A stretch of DNA of 64,000 bases, from assembly GCA_030065825.1 (NCBI GenBank), contig JASJCY010000004.1:1-64000 (forward strand), written 5' to 3'. The translations under genes were made by a program, and so were the position numbers. Below the pieces are notes generated by a model. The model saw nothing but the letters and a program-made list of their open reading frames with translations. It did no database searches and was not told the origin of the DNA. Source of the stretch: Nostocaceae cyanobacterium (GTDB lineage: Bacteria; Cyanobacteriota; Cyanobacteriia; Cyanobacteriales; Nostocaceae). This document shows, piece by piece, positions 1-9,399 of the stretch. Each line of letters starts with the position of its first letter. Position 1 is the first letter of the stretch.

Positions 1-1
1 C

Positions 2-133
2 TATAGCAGTTTTCACTTGGATAGAATACAGATAAACCTCACCCCTTTCCCCTCTCCGCAAGTTCGGAGAGGGGAGTCGGTCGGACGGGGTGAGGTTCCC
101 TCGTGTATTGGACTCAACTGAAAACCGCTATAT
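2..133. repeat. MITE-like inverted-repeat element
   Basis: The ends are near-perfect inverted repeats: TATAGCAGTTTTCACTTG at the left and its complement (ending CTGAAAACCGCTATA) at the right. The interior is itself palindromic, with a CCTCACCCC...GGGGTGAGG stem around CTCTCCGCAAGTTCGGAGAG. No coding capacity is seen. This is the structure expected of a non-autonomous miniature transposable element. The family is not identified. Confidence 0.7.
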
Positions 134-137
134 AAAA

Positions 138-172
138 CTAGCCATCAAAACTAATGGGACAAAACACTAGTC
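138..172. repeat. solo end of a CTAG-type MITE
   Basis: The stretch ACTAGCCATCAAAACTAATGGGAC followed by AAAACACTAG is nearly identical to the right end of the element at 26336-26471. No matching left end is seen here, so this looks like a remnant or the scar of a partly deleted copy. Confidence 0.6.
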
Positions 173-187
173 TATAGAAATAAAGCT

Positions 188-296
188 ATTGCTGAATTGG
201 AGTATGAAATTACAACAATGTACAACAATGGGATATTTTTAAACTCTTGCTTTGTGCATCTCTGGGTGAGATAAATTCATACCTATATTCAGCAAC
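188..296. repeat. MITE-like element, TTGCTGAAT ends
   Basis: The left end ATTGCTGAATTGGAGTATGAA pairs with the right end TTCATACCTATATTCAGCAAC. The same terminal motif bounds the element at 4838-4972, so the two form a local family. It lies just upstream of the first ABC permease gene and may carry or separate its promoter. That last point is inference. Confidence 0.65.
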
Positions 297-318
297 GCCA
301 AAATCCTAAAATCCCACA

Positions 319-1362
319 ATGACAACAACTAACCGCATTCAACCTCTACTACCAATTCTTTCACCCATAATTGCCATAGTATCTGCCCTGATTATAGGTG
401 CAATTCTGATTATACTAGCAGGAGCGAATCCCATCACCGCATATACAGCACTTTTTCAAGAATCCCTTTTTAGCTACTTTGGTTTTGGAAATACCCTCAC
501 CAAAATGACACCCCTATTATTTACCAGTTTAGGAGTATTGGTAGCGTTACGGGCAGGACAATTTAATATCGGTGGGGAAGGACAAATTTATCTTGGTGCT
601 TTGGGCAGCACTTTGGTAGGCTTATATATGCAAGGTTTACCTGCATTGATTCACATCCCTTTAGCGTTGTTAGCAGGATTTCTCTTCGGTGCGGTATGGG
701 GTTGGATTCCTGGTTATTTAAAAGCTGTACGGGGAGTAAATGAAGTAATTACCACCCTGCTGCTAAATTATATTGCGATGAATTTGATTAGCTATCTCGT
801 CCAAAATCCCCTAAAAGCACCAAATGCACCAAGTCCCTATTCACCCTTGATTGCAAAATCTGCCCAATTAGCCATCTTACCCGGAAGTTTAGCACATGGG
901 GGTATTTTACTGGGATTAATATTTGCAGGGATTCTATGGCTATTGTTGCAACGCACCCCTTTAGGTTATCAGATTAGTGCGGTGGGATTTAACCCCATTG
1001 CTTCCCATTATGCTGGTATTTCTGTGCAACGTACCATTATGCTGGTAATGGCTTTAGCGGGGGGTTTAGCAGGTTTAGCAGGTAGTTGTGAAGTGATGGG
1101 ATTGAAATATCGCTTATTTGAGGAAGTTTCTCCCGGTTATGGTTTTGATGCGATCGCCATTGCTTTCCTCAGTCGTGGTAGTGTATTGGGTGTAGTGCTG
1201 ACTTCCCTGTTTTTTGCAGCGTTGCGCAGTGGTGCAAATGTCATGCAACGCAGTGCGGGAGTTCCAGTAACAGTGGTATTTGCAATTCAGGGGTTGACTG
1301 TGTTGTTTATTGCTGTTGGTTTAGCTTGGGAATCTCGAATCACATCAAGTCCGGCTAATTAG
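319..1362 (+). CDS. Nucleoside/simple-sugar ABC transporter permease (YufP-like)
   Basis: A 347-aa very hydrophobic protein with about 8-10 predicted membrane segments. It belongs to the BPD_transp_2 permease family (nucleoside importers such as YufP/NupP). Visible family hallmarks are GGEGQIYLGALGS near residue 87 and RGVNEVITTLLLNYIAMN near residue 137. It should form the inner-membrane channel with the second permease at 1521. The usual ATPase and BMP-type binding lipoprotein are not in the window and presumably lie to the left. No clear Shine-Dalgarno precedes this ATG. The substrate, nucleosides or related purines, is inferred from the family only. Confidence 0.85.
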   Translation: MTTTNRIQPLLPILSPIIAIVSALIIGAILIILAGANPITAYTALFQESLFSYFGFGNTLTKMTPLLFTSLGVLVALRAGQFNIGGEGQIYLGALGSTLVGLYMQGLPALIHIPLALLAGFLFGAVWGWIPGYLKAVRGVNEVITTLLLNYIAMNLISYLVQNPLKAPNAPSPYSPLIAKSAQLAILPGSLAHGGILLGLIFAGILWLLLQRTPLGYQISAVGFNPIASHYAGISVQRTIMLVMALAGGLAGLAGSCEVMGLKYRLFEEVSPGYGFDAIAIAFLSRGSVLGVVLTSLFFAALRSGANVMQRSAGVPVTVVFAIQGLTVLFIAVGLAWESRITSSPAN

Positions 1363-1520
1363 TCGCAAACAAAATATGTTCGTAGTTGCGCTTCAATCGA
1401 CTTCCCCTTGCAATTAAACATAACCCAACCACAAAACTAATTTTTAGCATTCTGACGAACATAATATAAAACGCAAAACAATTACCCATTACCCATTACC
1501 AACCCCCACAAACCACAAAT

Positions 1521-2462
1521 ATGATAACTATTCCCACAGAATTAAATTTTTTCTCCGATTACCTCGCAGCAAGTCTACGTTTAGCTGTCCCCCTTGCTTT
1601 TACAGCTTTGGGAGGGATGTATTCCGAACGGGGAGGAGTATTAAATATTGCCTTAGAAGGAATGTTGTTGACTGGTGCTTTTACAAGTGCTGTTGGGAGT
1701 TTTTACACTGGTAATCCTTGGGTGGGGGTTGTTGCTGCTATAATTGCTGGAGGTATGGTAGGATTCCTGCACGGTTTTCTGTGTGTGAGTTTGCGGGTTA
1801 ACCAGTTGGTGTCTGGATTAGCCATTAATTTGCTTGCAGGTGGTTTAACATCATTTTTAGCCCGATTAGTGTTTAATGGTGGTAGTGCCCAAAAATTAGC
1901 GGGAATTGCAACCATAAGGATTCCTGGACTTGCTAATATACCCGTTATTGGCGAACTGTTATTTCAACAAGATATTCTCGTATATTTACTCTTATTTCTT
2001 ATAGCTTTCAGTACATATTTCCTCTTTCATACCAACCCTGGTTTAACTTTACGGGCTGTGGGAGAATATCCCCAAGCTGCTGATACTGCCGGGATTTCTG
2101 TATCAAGGGTGCGTTATTTAGCTGTGGTAGTAAGTGGTTGTCTAGCTAGCTTGGGAGGTGCTTACCTCACCTTAGTCCAAGTACAATATTTTGCTGAAGG
2201 CATGAGTGCAGGGAAAGGATTTATTGCCATCGCAGCCTTAATTTTTGGCAAATGGCATCCTATAGGTAGTAGTTTAGCAAGTTTGCTGTTTGGTGCTACA
2301 GAAGCCTTACAGTTGCGAATTCAGGCTTTGGGGGTAAACATACCATATCAATTTCTAATTATGCTCCCCTATGCGATCGCTTTACTCGCACTAGTTGGTT
2401 TAGCAGGGAAATCTGCACCCCCCGCAGCTTTGGGTATTCCCTACAATCGGGAACAAAAATAA
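1521..2462 (+). CDS. Nucleoside/simple-sugar ABC transporter permease (YufQ-like)
   Basis: A 313-aa membrane protein, the second permease of the same importer. The family signature NIALEGMLLTGAF appears near residue 42, and LRAVGEYPQAADTAGISVSRVRY lies around residue 177-199. It is co-directional with the first permease, 158 bp downstream. The gap carries a short ATTACCC heptad tract ending about 20 bp before the ATG. The pair most likely forms a heterodimeric channel. This is flanking metabolism with no obvious link to the peptide cluster. Confidence 0.85.
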   Translation: MITIPTELNFFSDYLAASLRLAVPLAFTALGGMYSERGGVLNIALEGMLLTGAFTSAVGSFYTGNPWVGVVAAIIAGGMVGFLHGFLCVSLRVNQLVSGLAINLLAGGLTSFLARLVFNGGSAQKLAGIATIRIPGLANIPVIGELLFQQDILVYLLLFLIAFSTYFLFHTNPGLTLRAVGEYPQAADTAGISVSRVRYLAVVVSGCLASLGGAYLTLVQVQYFAEGMSAGKGFIAIAALIFGKWHPIGSSLASLLFGATEALQLRIQALGVNIPYQFLIMLPYAIALLALVGLAGKSAPPAALGIPYNREQK

Positions 2463-3459
2463 AACCCAATCGCTGATTACAGATCATAGCTACACGTAGT
2501 TCCCGTCCCTTTCTTTTCAAATTTAACTAGCGATGGCGGCAGCCACTCCCTGGGGGAGTATCGCCAACACAAGTCCAAGGTTTTTGAAACTATAGATGTT
2601 ATAACCTTGCACTTGTTTTTGGGAAGGGGGCTTGAAACCCTTATCTGTCATGCGTTCCAATTTTATTCAGCAAGCCCTAACTAGACTGTCGCTAGTCCCC
2701 ACCAGACCCTCTCCACAAGCATTTTGTTCCACGCTGCGTAGCGCCTTGACCCCTCCGTTACGGATCACTTGTGCGGCTGCTACATCTCTATGTGGAATGG
2801 CACGCGCGGTTTCGCTCTTTCCTCTTGCACGAACTCAAGAACTCGTTTCCAGGCTGAGCCTGGAAACGCATTTTAGGGAGGCTGTGCCTCCCATCAATTC
2901 TGGAGGCACAGCCTCCCTAAAATCCATTACAAGGTAAAACCTTGTAAAGAGGGAACAAGGGATGTCATCTTTAAGATGACTTCGTCTGTGAATTGTGGAA
3001 ATGGGTTTGAGTTGTTCTAATTTCATCTTGATAGATGAAAAGTCATTAAACCATGATATCAAAATGTCATCAAATTATAACAAAAAACATGGCAGGGTAA
3101 ACCTATCGATACTCCAATTATAGCAGAAAAATGTGGCTTGTAAACCCTGAAATCTCCTTGATGAAAAAATGATAATGATTCTTATTCCTAAGATTTTCAG
3201 CACAAAAAACACTTTTTGGAAAATTTGATAAAAATTAACAATATCAAGGAAATTAAAACTAATGAACTACTCTAATTACCCCTTCTTAAAAGCTTGCCAT
3301 TATTTTTATCAACAAGAAGGGAACAGGCAAAAGGCAACAGGCAACAGGGAGAAACCACCTGTTTCCTGTTACTGATTCTAGTAGTACGTATAACTCCGTC
3401 AAAACTCATTTTTGCACACACCACCACCGTTAAAAAACGCAGTTAGTAATCCTAAAAAA
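2463..3459. other. Intergenic region, about 1 kb, repeat-bearing
   Basis: No convincing gene. Open frames at 2632-2937 and 2835-3062 run through palindromic repeat DNA and have no recognisable protein features. The stretch holds the palindromic repeat at 2845-2948, a short run of ACAGGCA/ACAGGGA-like heptads at about 3311-3354, and A+T-rich sequence. It lies between a plus-strand and a minus-strand gene end, so it is a convergent terminator region. Confidence 0.6.
2845..2948. repeat. Compound palindromic repeat (GGAGGC...GCCTCC type)
   Basis: Three nested or adjacent hairpins: GTTTCCAGGCTGAGCCTGGAAAC, then AGGGAGGCTGTGCCTCCC facing GGAGGCACAGCCTCCCT, then TACAAGG-TAAAA-CCTTGTA. The same modules recur at 13270-13552 and 23283-23762, so this is a dispersed repeat family. 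Function unknown. Confidence 0.75.
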
Positions 3460-4740
3460 TTACCCTAACCGCACTGATACACTTCCCCCGTGTGCGGGTA
3501 AACCTTCCGCTTCCGCAAGGGTAATCGCTGCTTTACCTATACTCTGCAAAGCCTGTTGGTCGCATTGCAAATATGTAATCCGCTTCATAAAATCATACAC
3601 ACTCAAACCGGAAGCAAAACGTGCCGAACGTGACGTAGGTAACACATGGTTGGGACCACCTACATAATCTCCGATAGCTTCTGGTGTGTAGCGTCCTAAA
3701 AACATACTCCCAGCACACTTAATCTCCTGTGCTAAATATTGCGGTTCATCTACGCATAATTCCAGATGCTCTGGCGCTAGTTGATTTATCAGGGGAATAC
3801 TATCTGCTAAATTATCAACCACAATTACCCCACCATGTTTTTCCCAGCTAGCGCTTGCTACTGCTTTGGTAGGTAGGTTATCCAGAATTACATCGATTGC
3901 AGATATTACTTCCTGAGCAAAACTTTGGGAATCTGTAATTAAAATAGATTGGGCACTGGGGTCATGTTCTGCTTGTGACAACAAATCCCAAGCTATCCAC
4001 TCAGGTTTATTCTGACTATCAGCCACCACCAAAATTTCTGATGGTCCAGCAATGCTATCAATTCCTACTCTACCAAATACCTGGCGTTTCGCCTCCGCAA
4101 CATAAGCATTACCAGGTCCGACAATTTTATCAACAGGGACAATAGTTTGGGTTCCATAAGCCAAAGCTGCAACAGCCTGCGCTCCCCCAATACTGTATAT
4201 TTCTGTTACCCCGGCAATTTGTGCCGCTGCCAAAACTGCGGGATTAATTTCCCCATGGGGCATGGGTACAGTCATCACAATCCTTTCTACACCAGCGATT
4301 TTGGCTGGTAGGGCATTCATTAACACAGAACTAGGATAACTTGCCCTCCCTCCGGGTACATAGATACCGACGGTAGATAAAGCTACCCAATTTAATCCTA
4401 GTTTAACCCCCACCTCATCACTATAGTCAATATTAGCCGGTAGTTGTTTGCGGTGGAAATCAGCAATCCTTTGCGCTGCTACTTTTAAGGCTGTTTTCAC
4501 ACTATCAGGACATTTTGCTGCTCCCTCAGCCAGAAAAGTATGACTTACACGAAAAGAATCTGGACTGTAGTGATCAAAGCGGCTAGTGTATTCCTTGATG
4601 GCTGCATCCCCCCGTGCTTTGACATCAGCGATAATTTCTCTGACTGTTCCACTAACATCAACCGTTGCTTCCCGACGTTCGTTGACAAACGCTGAAAATT
4701 GGCTAGAAAAATCTTGGTCAGTGGTTTTAAGTAGCTGCAT
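3460..4740 (-). CDS. hisD: Histidinol dehydrogenase
   Basis: A 426-aa protein of normal HisD length. It catalyses the last two steps of histidine synthesis: NAD-dependent oxidation of L-histidinol to histidinal and then histidine, in the cytoplasm, with one Zn per subunit. Diagnostic stretches are PGGRASYPSSVLMNALPAK, GPGNAYVAEAKRQVFG, IAGPSEILVVAD, LLSQAEHDP (with the ligands Gln and His), APEHLELC and GPNHVLPTSRSARFASGLS. It stands alone on the minus strand, not in a his operon, as is common in cyanobacteria. The ATG start gives the expected N-terminus. No strong Shine-Dalgarno is seen. Confidence 0.97.
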   Translation of the reverse strand: MQLLKTTDQDFSSQFSAFVNERREATVDVSGTVREIIADVKARGDAAIKEYTSRFDHYSPDSFRVSHTFLAEGAAKCPDSVKTALKVAAQRIADFHRKQLPANIDYSDEVGVKLGLNWVALSTVGIYVPGGRASYPSSVLMNALPAKIAGVERIVMTVPMPHGEINPAVLAAAQIAGVTEIYSIGGAQAVAALAYGTQTIVPVDKIVGPGNAYVAEAKRQVFGRVGIDSIAGPSEILVVADSQNKPEWIAWDLLSQAEHDPSAQSILITDSQSFAQEVISAIDVILDNLPTKAVASASWEKHGGVIVVDNLADSIPLINQLAPEHLELCVDEPQYLAQEIKCAGSMFLGRYTPEAIGDYVGGPNHVLPTSRSARFASGLSVYDFMKRITYLQCDQQALQSIGKAAITLAEAEGLPAHGGSVSVRLG

Positions 4741-4837
4741 GGACAGTTTTTTGTGAAGTAGTGCCTTTTTATATCATATCTGGAAAGCGATCGCTCTAGA
4801 ATAGAGAGTGAGAGTAAAACTCAAAACTTTGAATGGC

Positions 4838-4972
4838 GTTGCTGAATCAGGGTATGAATCTTAAATACAAACCTCACCACGCCACTTGCTACAACGCGCT
4901 TAACCATAGCAAAGGGGTGGCTTTAGCCCGGTTGAGGTGTATTTTGTAAATTCATACTCTCATTCAGCAAAA
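4838..4972. repeat. MITE-like element, TTGCTGAAT ends (second copy)
   Basis: The ends GTTGCTGAATCAGGGTATGAAT and ATTCATACTCTCATTCAGCAA are inverted copies of each other and match the ends of the element at 188-296. The interior differs (CCTCACCACGCC...GGTTGAGG). It occupies most of the 333-bp gap between the divergent hisD and the MFS gene. I see nothing else in that gap. Confidence 0.65.
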
Positions 4973-5073
4973 CCCAAAATTTTCAACTGTGGTAGATCAG
5001 GTAAACAGCCTTGTAACCTGAAATTTTTTGCGTAAAATAGCGAAAGTATTGTTTATACAAAGGTTTTTCTTGA

Positions 5074-6375
5074 ATGGAAGTACGTATTATGAATGATATG
5101 GGAAGTTTCATCCCAATCTGGTTTGGAAAATTTATATCAACAGTTGGCTCTAGTATCACTGGCTTTGCATTAGGTATATGGATATATCAACATACCGAAT
5201 CAGTCACAGATTTAGCTCTGACGACTTTGTCAACGACTTTACCAAGTGTCATACTTTCTCCAGTATTGGGTACCCTTGTGGATCGCTTCGATAAGCGCTG
5301 GGTTCTGTTTATGAGCGACCTAGGTTCAGGTTTATGTACAGGAGCACTGGGAATACTATTCGTGACTGGTAACCTGGAAATTTGGCATATTTACTTGATT
5401 AGAAGCGTCAATTCCATCTGCGTTGGTTGTCAGGTACCAGCTTACACCACAGCCATAACATTATTGGTTCCCAAAGAGCAACTGACTAGAGCCAATGGTC
5501 TAGTTCAGCTTGGTTCCTCCATAGCTCAACTAATATCTCCCTTACTCGGGGGTATATTAATAGCAACAATTGAAATTCGGGGGATTATTCTCACCGACTT
5601 AGCTACTTTTGTTTTTTCCTTGATCATACTCTTTTTTATTCAGTTCCCTGAATATCAAACTACAACCAGTAAAAGTATTTTAAAAGAAACTTCCATATTC
5701 TCTGAAATTGCTTTTGCTTGGAATTACATTCAGACAAAACCAGGAATTTTAGGGTTAATAATGTTATTTGGTATGATCAACTTTCTGTTCGCTTTTGTGG
5801 GAGTGCTGACTGTACCTTTGGTAATGTCTTTTACTTCAGCTACTGTAATGGGCTTGTTGATGTCTATTGGCGGTAGTGGTACGCTCTTGGGTAGTTTAGC
5901 TCTAACTATTTGGGGAGAATCCGTGAGCAACATCAACTATTTATTTCTCTCTATGTTGCTGAGTGGATTGTGCATTCTAGTTGTAGGCTTACAAGCGAAA
6001 GTATGGCTGATTGCTATTGCTGGTTTTTTCTTCTTTTTTGCTACACCAATTATTAGTAGCTCTATTCAAGTTATGCTGCAAAAAAAAGTTCAAATTGATG
6101 TACAAGGAAGAGTTTTCGCTTTTTCGGGAACTATTTGTGGTGTATTGATATCATTGGCTTATATTATTTCTGGTCCCCTTGCTGACTATGTCTTTGAACC
6201 TTTAATGGCTGCGGGTGGTTTATTGTCGGAAAGCGTGGGACAAATCATTGGTGTTGGTCAAGGACGCGGCATTGGTTTAATGTTCTTAGTCATGGGTGGG
6301 GTAACTATGCTCTTTACAACTCTTGCTTACCAATATCCTCCCCTCAGATTAGTAGAAAACGAACCAGATATCTAG
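5074..6375 (+). CDS. MFS efflux transporter (MFS_3 / EntS-MefA-like)
   Basis: A 433-aa protein with about 12 hydrophobic segments. The N-terminus (WFGKFISTVGSSITGFALGIW) and the loop motif GTLVDRFDKRWVLFMSD after the second helix are typical of the MFS_3 branch that contains enterobactin and macrolide exporters. It should be an inner-membrane proton-driven exporter. AAAGG about 11 nt before the chosen ATG is an acceptable ribosome site. In-frame ATGs at codons 6 and 9 are alternatives. It faces the minus-strand oxygenase block tail to tail, so it could export a cluster product, but that is a positional guess. The ABC transporter at 23.8 kb is the better peptide exporter candidate. Confidence 0.85.
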   Translation: MEVRIMNDMGSFIPIWFGKFISTVGSSITGFALGIWIYQHTESVTDLALTTLSTTLPSVILSPVLGTLVDRFDKRWVLFMSDLGSGLCTGALGILFVTGNLEIWHIYLIRSVNSICVGCQVPAYTTAITLLVPKEQLTRANGLVQLGSSIAQLISPLLGGILIATIEIRGIILTDLATFVFSLIILFFIQFPEYQTTTSKSILKETSIFSEIAFAWNYIQTKPGILGLIMLFGMINFLFAFVGVLTVPLVMSFTSATVMGLLMSIGGSGTLLGSLALTIWGESVSNINYLFLSMLLSGLCILVVGLQAKVWLIAIAGFFFFFATPIISSSIQVMLQKKVQIDVQGRVFAFSGTICGVLISLAYIISGPLADYVFEPLMAAGGLLSESVGQIIGVGQGRGIGLMFLVMGGVTMLFTTLAYQYPPLRLVENEPDI

Positions 6376-6400
6376 ACTTTACATTACATTAAATCACCTC

Positions 6401-6536
6401 TAGGGCGTGTTTTCAAACCTCACATTAACCTCAACTGTAGGTTGGGTTGAGGGACGAAACCCAACATTCTTCGTTCGATTTGTTGGGTTTCACTCCGTTC
6501 TACCCAACCTACAAGATACTTTGAAAACACGCCCTA
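6401..6536. repeat. MITE-like element, TAGGGCGTGTTTTCAAA ends
   Basis: The left end TAGGGCGTGTTTTCAAA is repeated inverted at the right end (TTTGAAAACACGCCCTA). The inside contains a second inverted pair, GTAGGTTGGGTTGAGG with its near-complement ending CTACCCAACCTAC. No gene. The outer bases sit in CTAG at both sides. The remaining gap (6537-6809) shows no gene. Confidence 0.8.
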
Positions 6537-6809
6537 GTACAGTGCGGCGTAAATAAAGCAACCATTTATGGAAGGTTAAAGCTAGAGGTCACAGTACTTT
6601 TGACTTACTCTTCGAGAAGCCGCTTACGCGTCTATGACTTTTGACTTCCAAGGCAGCGGTACTAGGCTCTGCCTAAAGGTGCATATAAAGCAGGCTGTTA
6701 CCTCCAGACTTAACGGAAAGAAACAACCCGTCCTCAAATTCAGTTTATCCCAATTGCACTGGATGTATTTTTTCAGACTAAGTCAGTTAATAATAATCCA
6801 TAATATCCT

Positions 6810-7769
6810 TTAGCGACGCCAAAATTGCAGAATGGAAGTGACCAGTTCGTAACTCATTTGTCCAGTGGGAGCTAAACCGTAAAGGCGATATTCAAAGGGT
6901 CGTTGTAGTACACCATGCCATAAGAAATCTCGTAGTAAGGCAAACCAAATACTCGGACGACCCATACGAACCATAATTTTAAATTGATCCATAGGAGTCT
7001 GAGCTATACCATACCAGCATGTTAAGCTGATAGAACTTTCTGAAGACTTAAGATAGTGCCACCATCCTTTGGGAATAAATAGCACATCTCCAGGTTCCAG
7101 GAAACCATCAAAGAAAGTGACATTTTTTACCCTTGGTTGGGCTTTGATGTCTGGGTTTTCACAGGGAACTTGGCTTTTAGTGTGATTGTCAGCGAATGGA
7201 TAGAGATTAGGAGAATCTTCTGGAGAAACCAAAACAGCCTTCTTGGTTCCATGTATTTGCACTAAAAGGTTGTCAGACCAATCATAGTGTAGTCCTGAGC
7301 GTGTGGATGAACCTACCCACAGACCAGTAAGGTGTAAATTCCATGCTCCTAATTCCTCAAAGTTGTAATCATTATGAAGCTCTTCAAAAGTGTTCATATT
7401 TACCTGATCGAAGTAGCAACTGTTCCCAGATTCCATCAACTCCACAAACTCGCCAATGGTCATTTCCTGGCGGTGATTTTTATCTTTGTATACATATGGA
7501 ACTTCTGCGTCAGGCAAATTAACTTTGGGAGTAATTTGCACATCTTTGTATTTCGCTGCCAAATATTGTGGTGTCCAAGATTGAACAGCTTGCCAAGATG
7601 CAGCAGCACCTTTTAAAATCACAGGCTGGGTTGGTATAGCATATTCGCGCTGAAACAATTCCCGATCAAAATTCTCCAAAATAGGCAGGGGAATGCGCTT
7701 AGGCTGTCCATTATTAGTTGGTCGATTTCCTTGTGCAAATTGATTATCGGCAGCAATGGTTTTAATCAT
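6810..7769 (-). CDS. JmjC/cupin-8-type Fe(II)/2-oxoglutarate oxygenase
   Basis: A 319-aa protein of the JmjC-like (cupin_8) family, which uses Fe(II), O2 and 2-oxoglutarate, usually to hydroxylate amino acid side chains. The metal triad is visible: H161-x-D163 in GLHYDWSDNLL and H238 in PGDVLFIPKGWWHYL. The substrate-entry region LKGAAASWQAVQSWTPQYLA near residue 52 is also typical. A distant paralogue lies at 12284-13180. It is the last gene of the minus-strand tailoring block. Free amino acid, carrier-bound residue or finished peptide are all possible substrates. No Shine-Dalgarno is evident before the ATG. Confidence 0.85.
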   Translation of the reverse strand: MIKTIAADNQFAQGNRPTNNGQPKRIPLPILENFDRELFQREYAIPTQPVILKGAAASWQAVQSWTPQYLAAKYKDVQITPKVNLPDAEVPYVYKDKNHRQEMTIGEFVELMESGNSCYFDQVNMNTFEELHNDYNFEELGAWNLHLTGLWVGSSTRSGLHYDWSDNLLVQIHGTKKAVLVSPEDSPNLYPFADNHTKSQVPCENPDIKAQPRVKNVTFFDGFLEPGDVLFIPKGWWHYLKSSESSISLTCWYGIAQTPMDQFKIMVRMGRPSIWFALLRDFLWHGVLQRPFEYRLYGLAPTGQMSYELVTSILQFWRR

Positions 7770-7900
7770 AATAATTATGAAAAATGATGATTAGAAAACA
7801 AAATTATCTACAGATGTAGATATTATCTCTAAATTATTCAGTGAATATTTTTACGAATCTCAAAACACAAAACAGAGTGCAGATTGAACATTTAGAGACC

Positions 7901-8032
7901 ATTTATAAAGTAAATATTAAGTCTATGGGTGTAGGGAGAAACCGGGTTTCTATAGGTGGAGTATCGAATCCGCATCGTACTTAGTCTCAAAGAAACCCGG
8001 TTTCTTGGGTCTTAAGGTTTACTTTATAAATA
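7901..8032. repeat. MITE-like nested inverted repeat
   Basis: The outer arms ATTTATAAAGTAAATATTAAG and CTTAAGGTTTACTTTATAAAT are inverted copies. Inside are a second pair, AGAAACCGGGTTTCT and AGAAACCCGGTTTCT. The element ends 5 bp from the stop codon of the sulfotransferase gene and may serve as its transcription terminator. No gene. Confidence 0.7.
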
Positions 8033-8037
8033 ACCTC

Positions 8038-9321
8038 TTAATAAATTCTAGTTTCTTGAGCAACTTTCACTGCCACATTTCGCCACCAAAATTCATCAGC
8101 AATATTTTGCTTGTGTGAACCCTCCACCACTAGCAGACCTAACATTTCTGCCTGTGACATGTCACCGCTCATATGCACCTTCTCTTGCATCACAGCCTCT
8201 AGAGGATTCTGTTTACCGTTGACTATGTCCATAAGAGTTTGGGAGTCAAGAGTGATGGTGCAGTTAGCCTCACCATCTCCAAGGCTAATCCAGTTGCTGG
8301 GCTTAGTCAAGTCGATTATCCAGATTCCACCGTCATGGCCAGTTACCACTATTTTGCCAATGATTTTACTATCTGGCAGATTGTCTTTCCATTCTTTGAT
8401 TTGCTCAGGAAGGTAGCTGGTAAAAATCTCCCCGACACTGGAAATAGTTTTACCTTGTGCTAGCGTTGTATCCATTGTACGGTATGGGGATGGTGCAGTA
8501 TCCCAATCATCTCCCACCACTGGATAGTCCAGTTCTTCCAGAAGCATGTTCATCTGTTTGAGGAGAGGTTCAGGAATATGCGAACGGCTAATCTTTGATC
8601 CCTTACCGATAGAATTTTGGTGAACCTGGGTTGAGTAAATCAACTTTGGATCTCCTAAACCTGGATCGTGATCTACCGAGAATACCTTGTCTAATAAGGA
8701 GTTATCCCAATCAACACCCAAAAACTTAAACATAGGTTCCAAGGTTTCCGTTGGGTTAATCACATAAGATTCATACTTGATTCGGAAACATTGCCCACTA
8801 TTGTCCCGCTCATACATCAAAAGCGTTTTGGTTTTGTCAATCCAATATTTGACCATTGTACTGACAATATCTTCAGAGTTCTTTTCAGCAGGAGAAGCCA
8901 TTTCAATCAAGGAGTGTACCGTATCCATGGCATGACGATACAAGCAAATATATTTAGCATCTGGAAATACTGCTTTGATTATTTCAAGATCATCCAAATT
9001 TTGCGGTGATTTTTCACACCATATGCGCTTGTTTTTAGCCGCAACATATTCGTTCAACACTCCTGACATAATCTGCCTGACTTTGGCAAGCACCATACGG
9101 TTTTTTGCTGCTGGATCAGTAATAGAAGAAGCTGCTCCCACTGTTGATGCCACAAAGTCGTACAAATTTTTAGATAATTTCCCTGTCTTCAGTTCACCTG
9201 GACTAGCAATGTCTGGATGGGTGTCCAGGATATAGCGTAGCAATGATGATCCAGAGCGAGCGCAGGACAAGATAAAACTGGCAGATGAGGGAGTATTTTT
9301 TTGGTTGTTATCCATCACCAT
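8038..9321 (-). CDS. Sulfotransferase fused to a C-terminal SCP2-like lipid-binding domain
   Basis: A 427-aa protein. Residues ~1-280 are a PAPS-dependent sulfotransferase: the 5'-phosphosulfate loop reads SCARSGSSLLRYILDTHP near residue 18, followed by LYRHAMDTVHSL and a YESYVINPTETLEPMFKFLG stretch like the 3'-phosphate site region. Residues ~290-410 (GKIVVTGHDGGIWIIDLT, then CTITLDSQTLMDIVNGK and KVHMSGDMSQAEMLGLL) resemble an SCP2 sterol/lipid-carrier domain. The enzyme should transfer sulfate from PAPS to a hydroxyl, and the SCP2 part suggests a hydrophobic or acylated acceptor. The start is ambiguous between ATG codons 1 and 3. It lies 78 bp from the TauD-like gene and probably shares its transcript. 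Confidence 0.8.
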   Translation of the reverse strand: MVMDNNQKNTPSSASFILSCARSGSSLLRYILDTHPDIASPGELKTGKLSKNLYDFVASTVGAASSITDPAAKNRMVLAKVRQIMSGVLNEYVAAKNKRIWCEKSPQNLDDLEIIKAVFPDAKYICLYRHAMDTVHSLIEMASPAEKNSEDIVSTMVKYWIDKTKTLLMYERDNSGQCFRIKYESYVINPTETLEPMFKFLGVDWDNSLLDKVFSVDHDPGLGDPKLIYSTQVHQNSIGKGSKISRSHIPEPLLKQMNMLLEELDYPVVGDDWDTAPSPYRTMDTTLAQGKTISSVGEIFTSYLPEQIKEWKDNLPDSKIIGKIVVTGHDGGIWIIDLTKPSNWISLGDGEANCTITLDSQTLMDIVNGKQNPLEAVMQEKVHMSGDMSQAEMLGLLVVEGSHKQNIADEFWWRNVAVKVAQETRIY

Positions 9322-9399
9322 CTCTTGATAAATTAATCTTTATAAATTAATAACTTTTTCAAGTTACCATTGCTACAGCTAATGCTGCAATTGCAATAT

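Noticed and set aside
2632-3062. Two overlapping small frames after the permease genes
   Set aside because: They translate palindromic repeat DNA on opposite strands and show no protein features.
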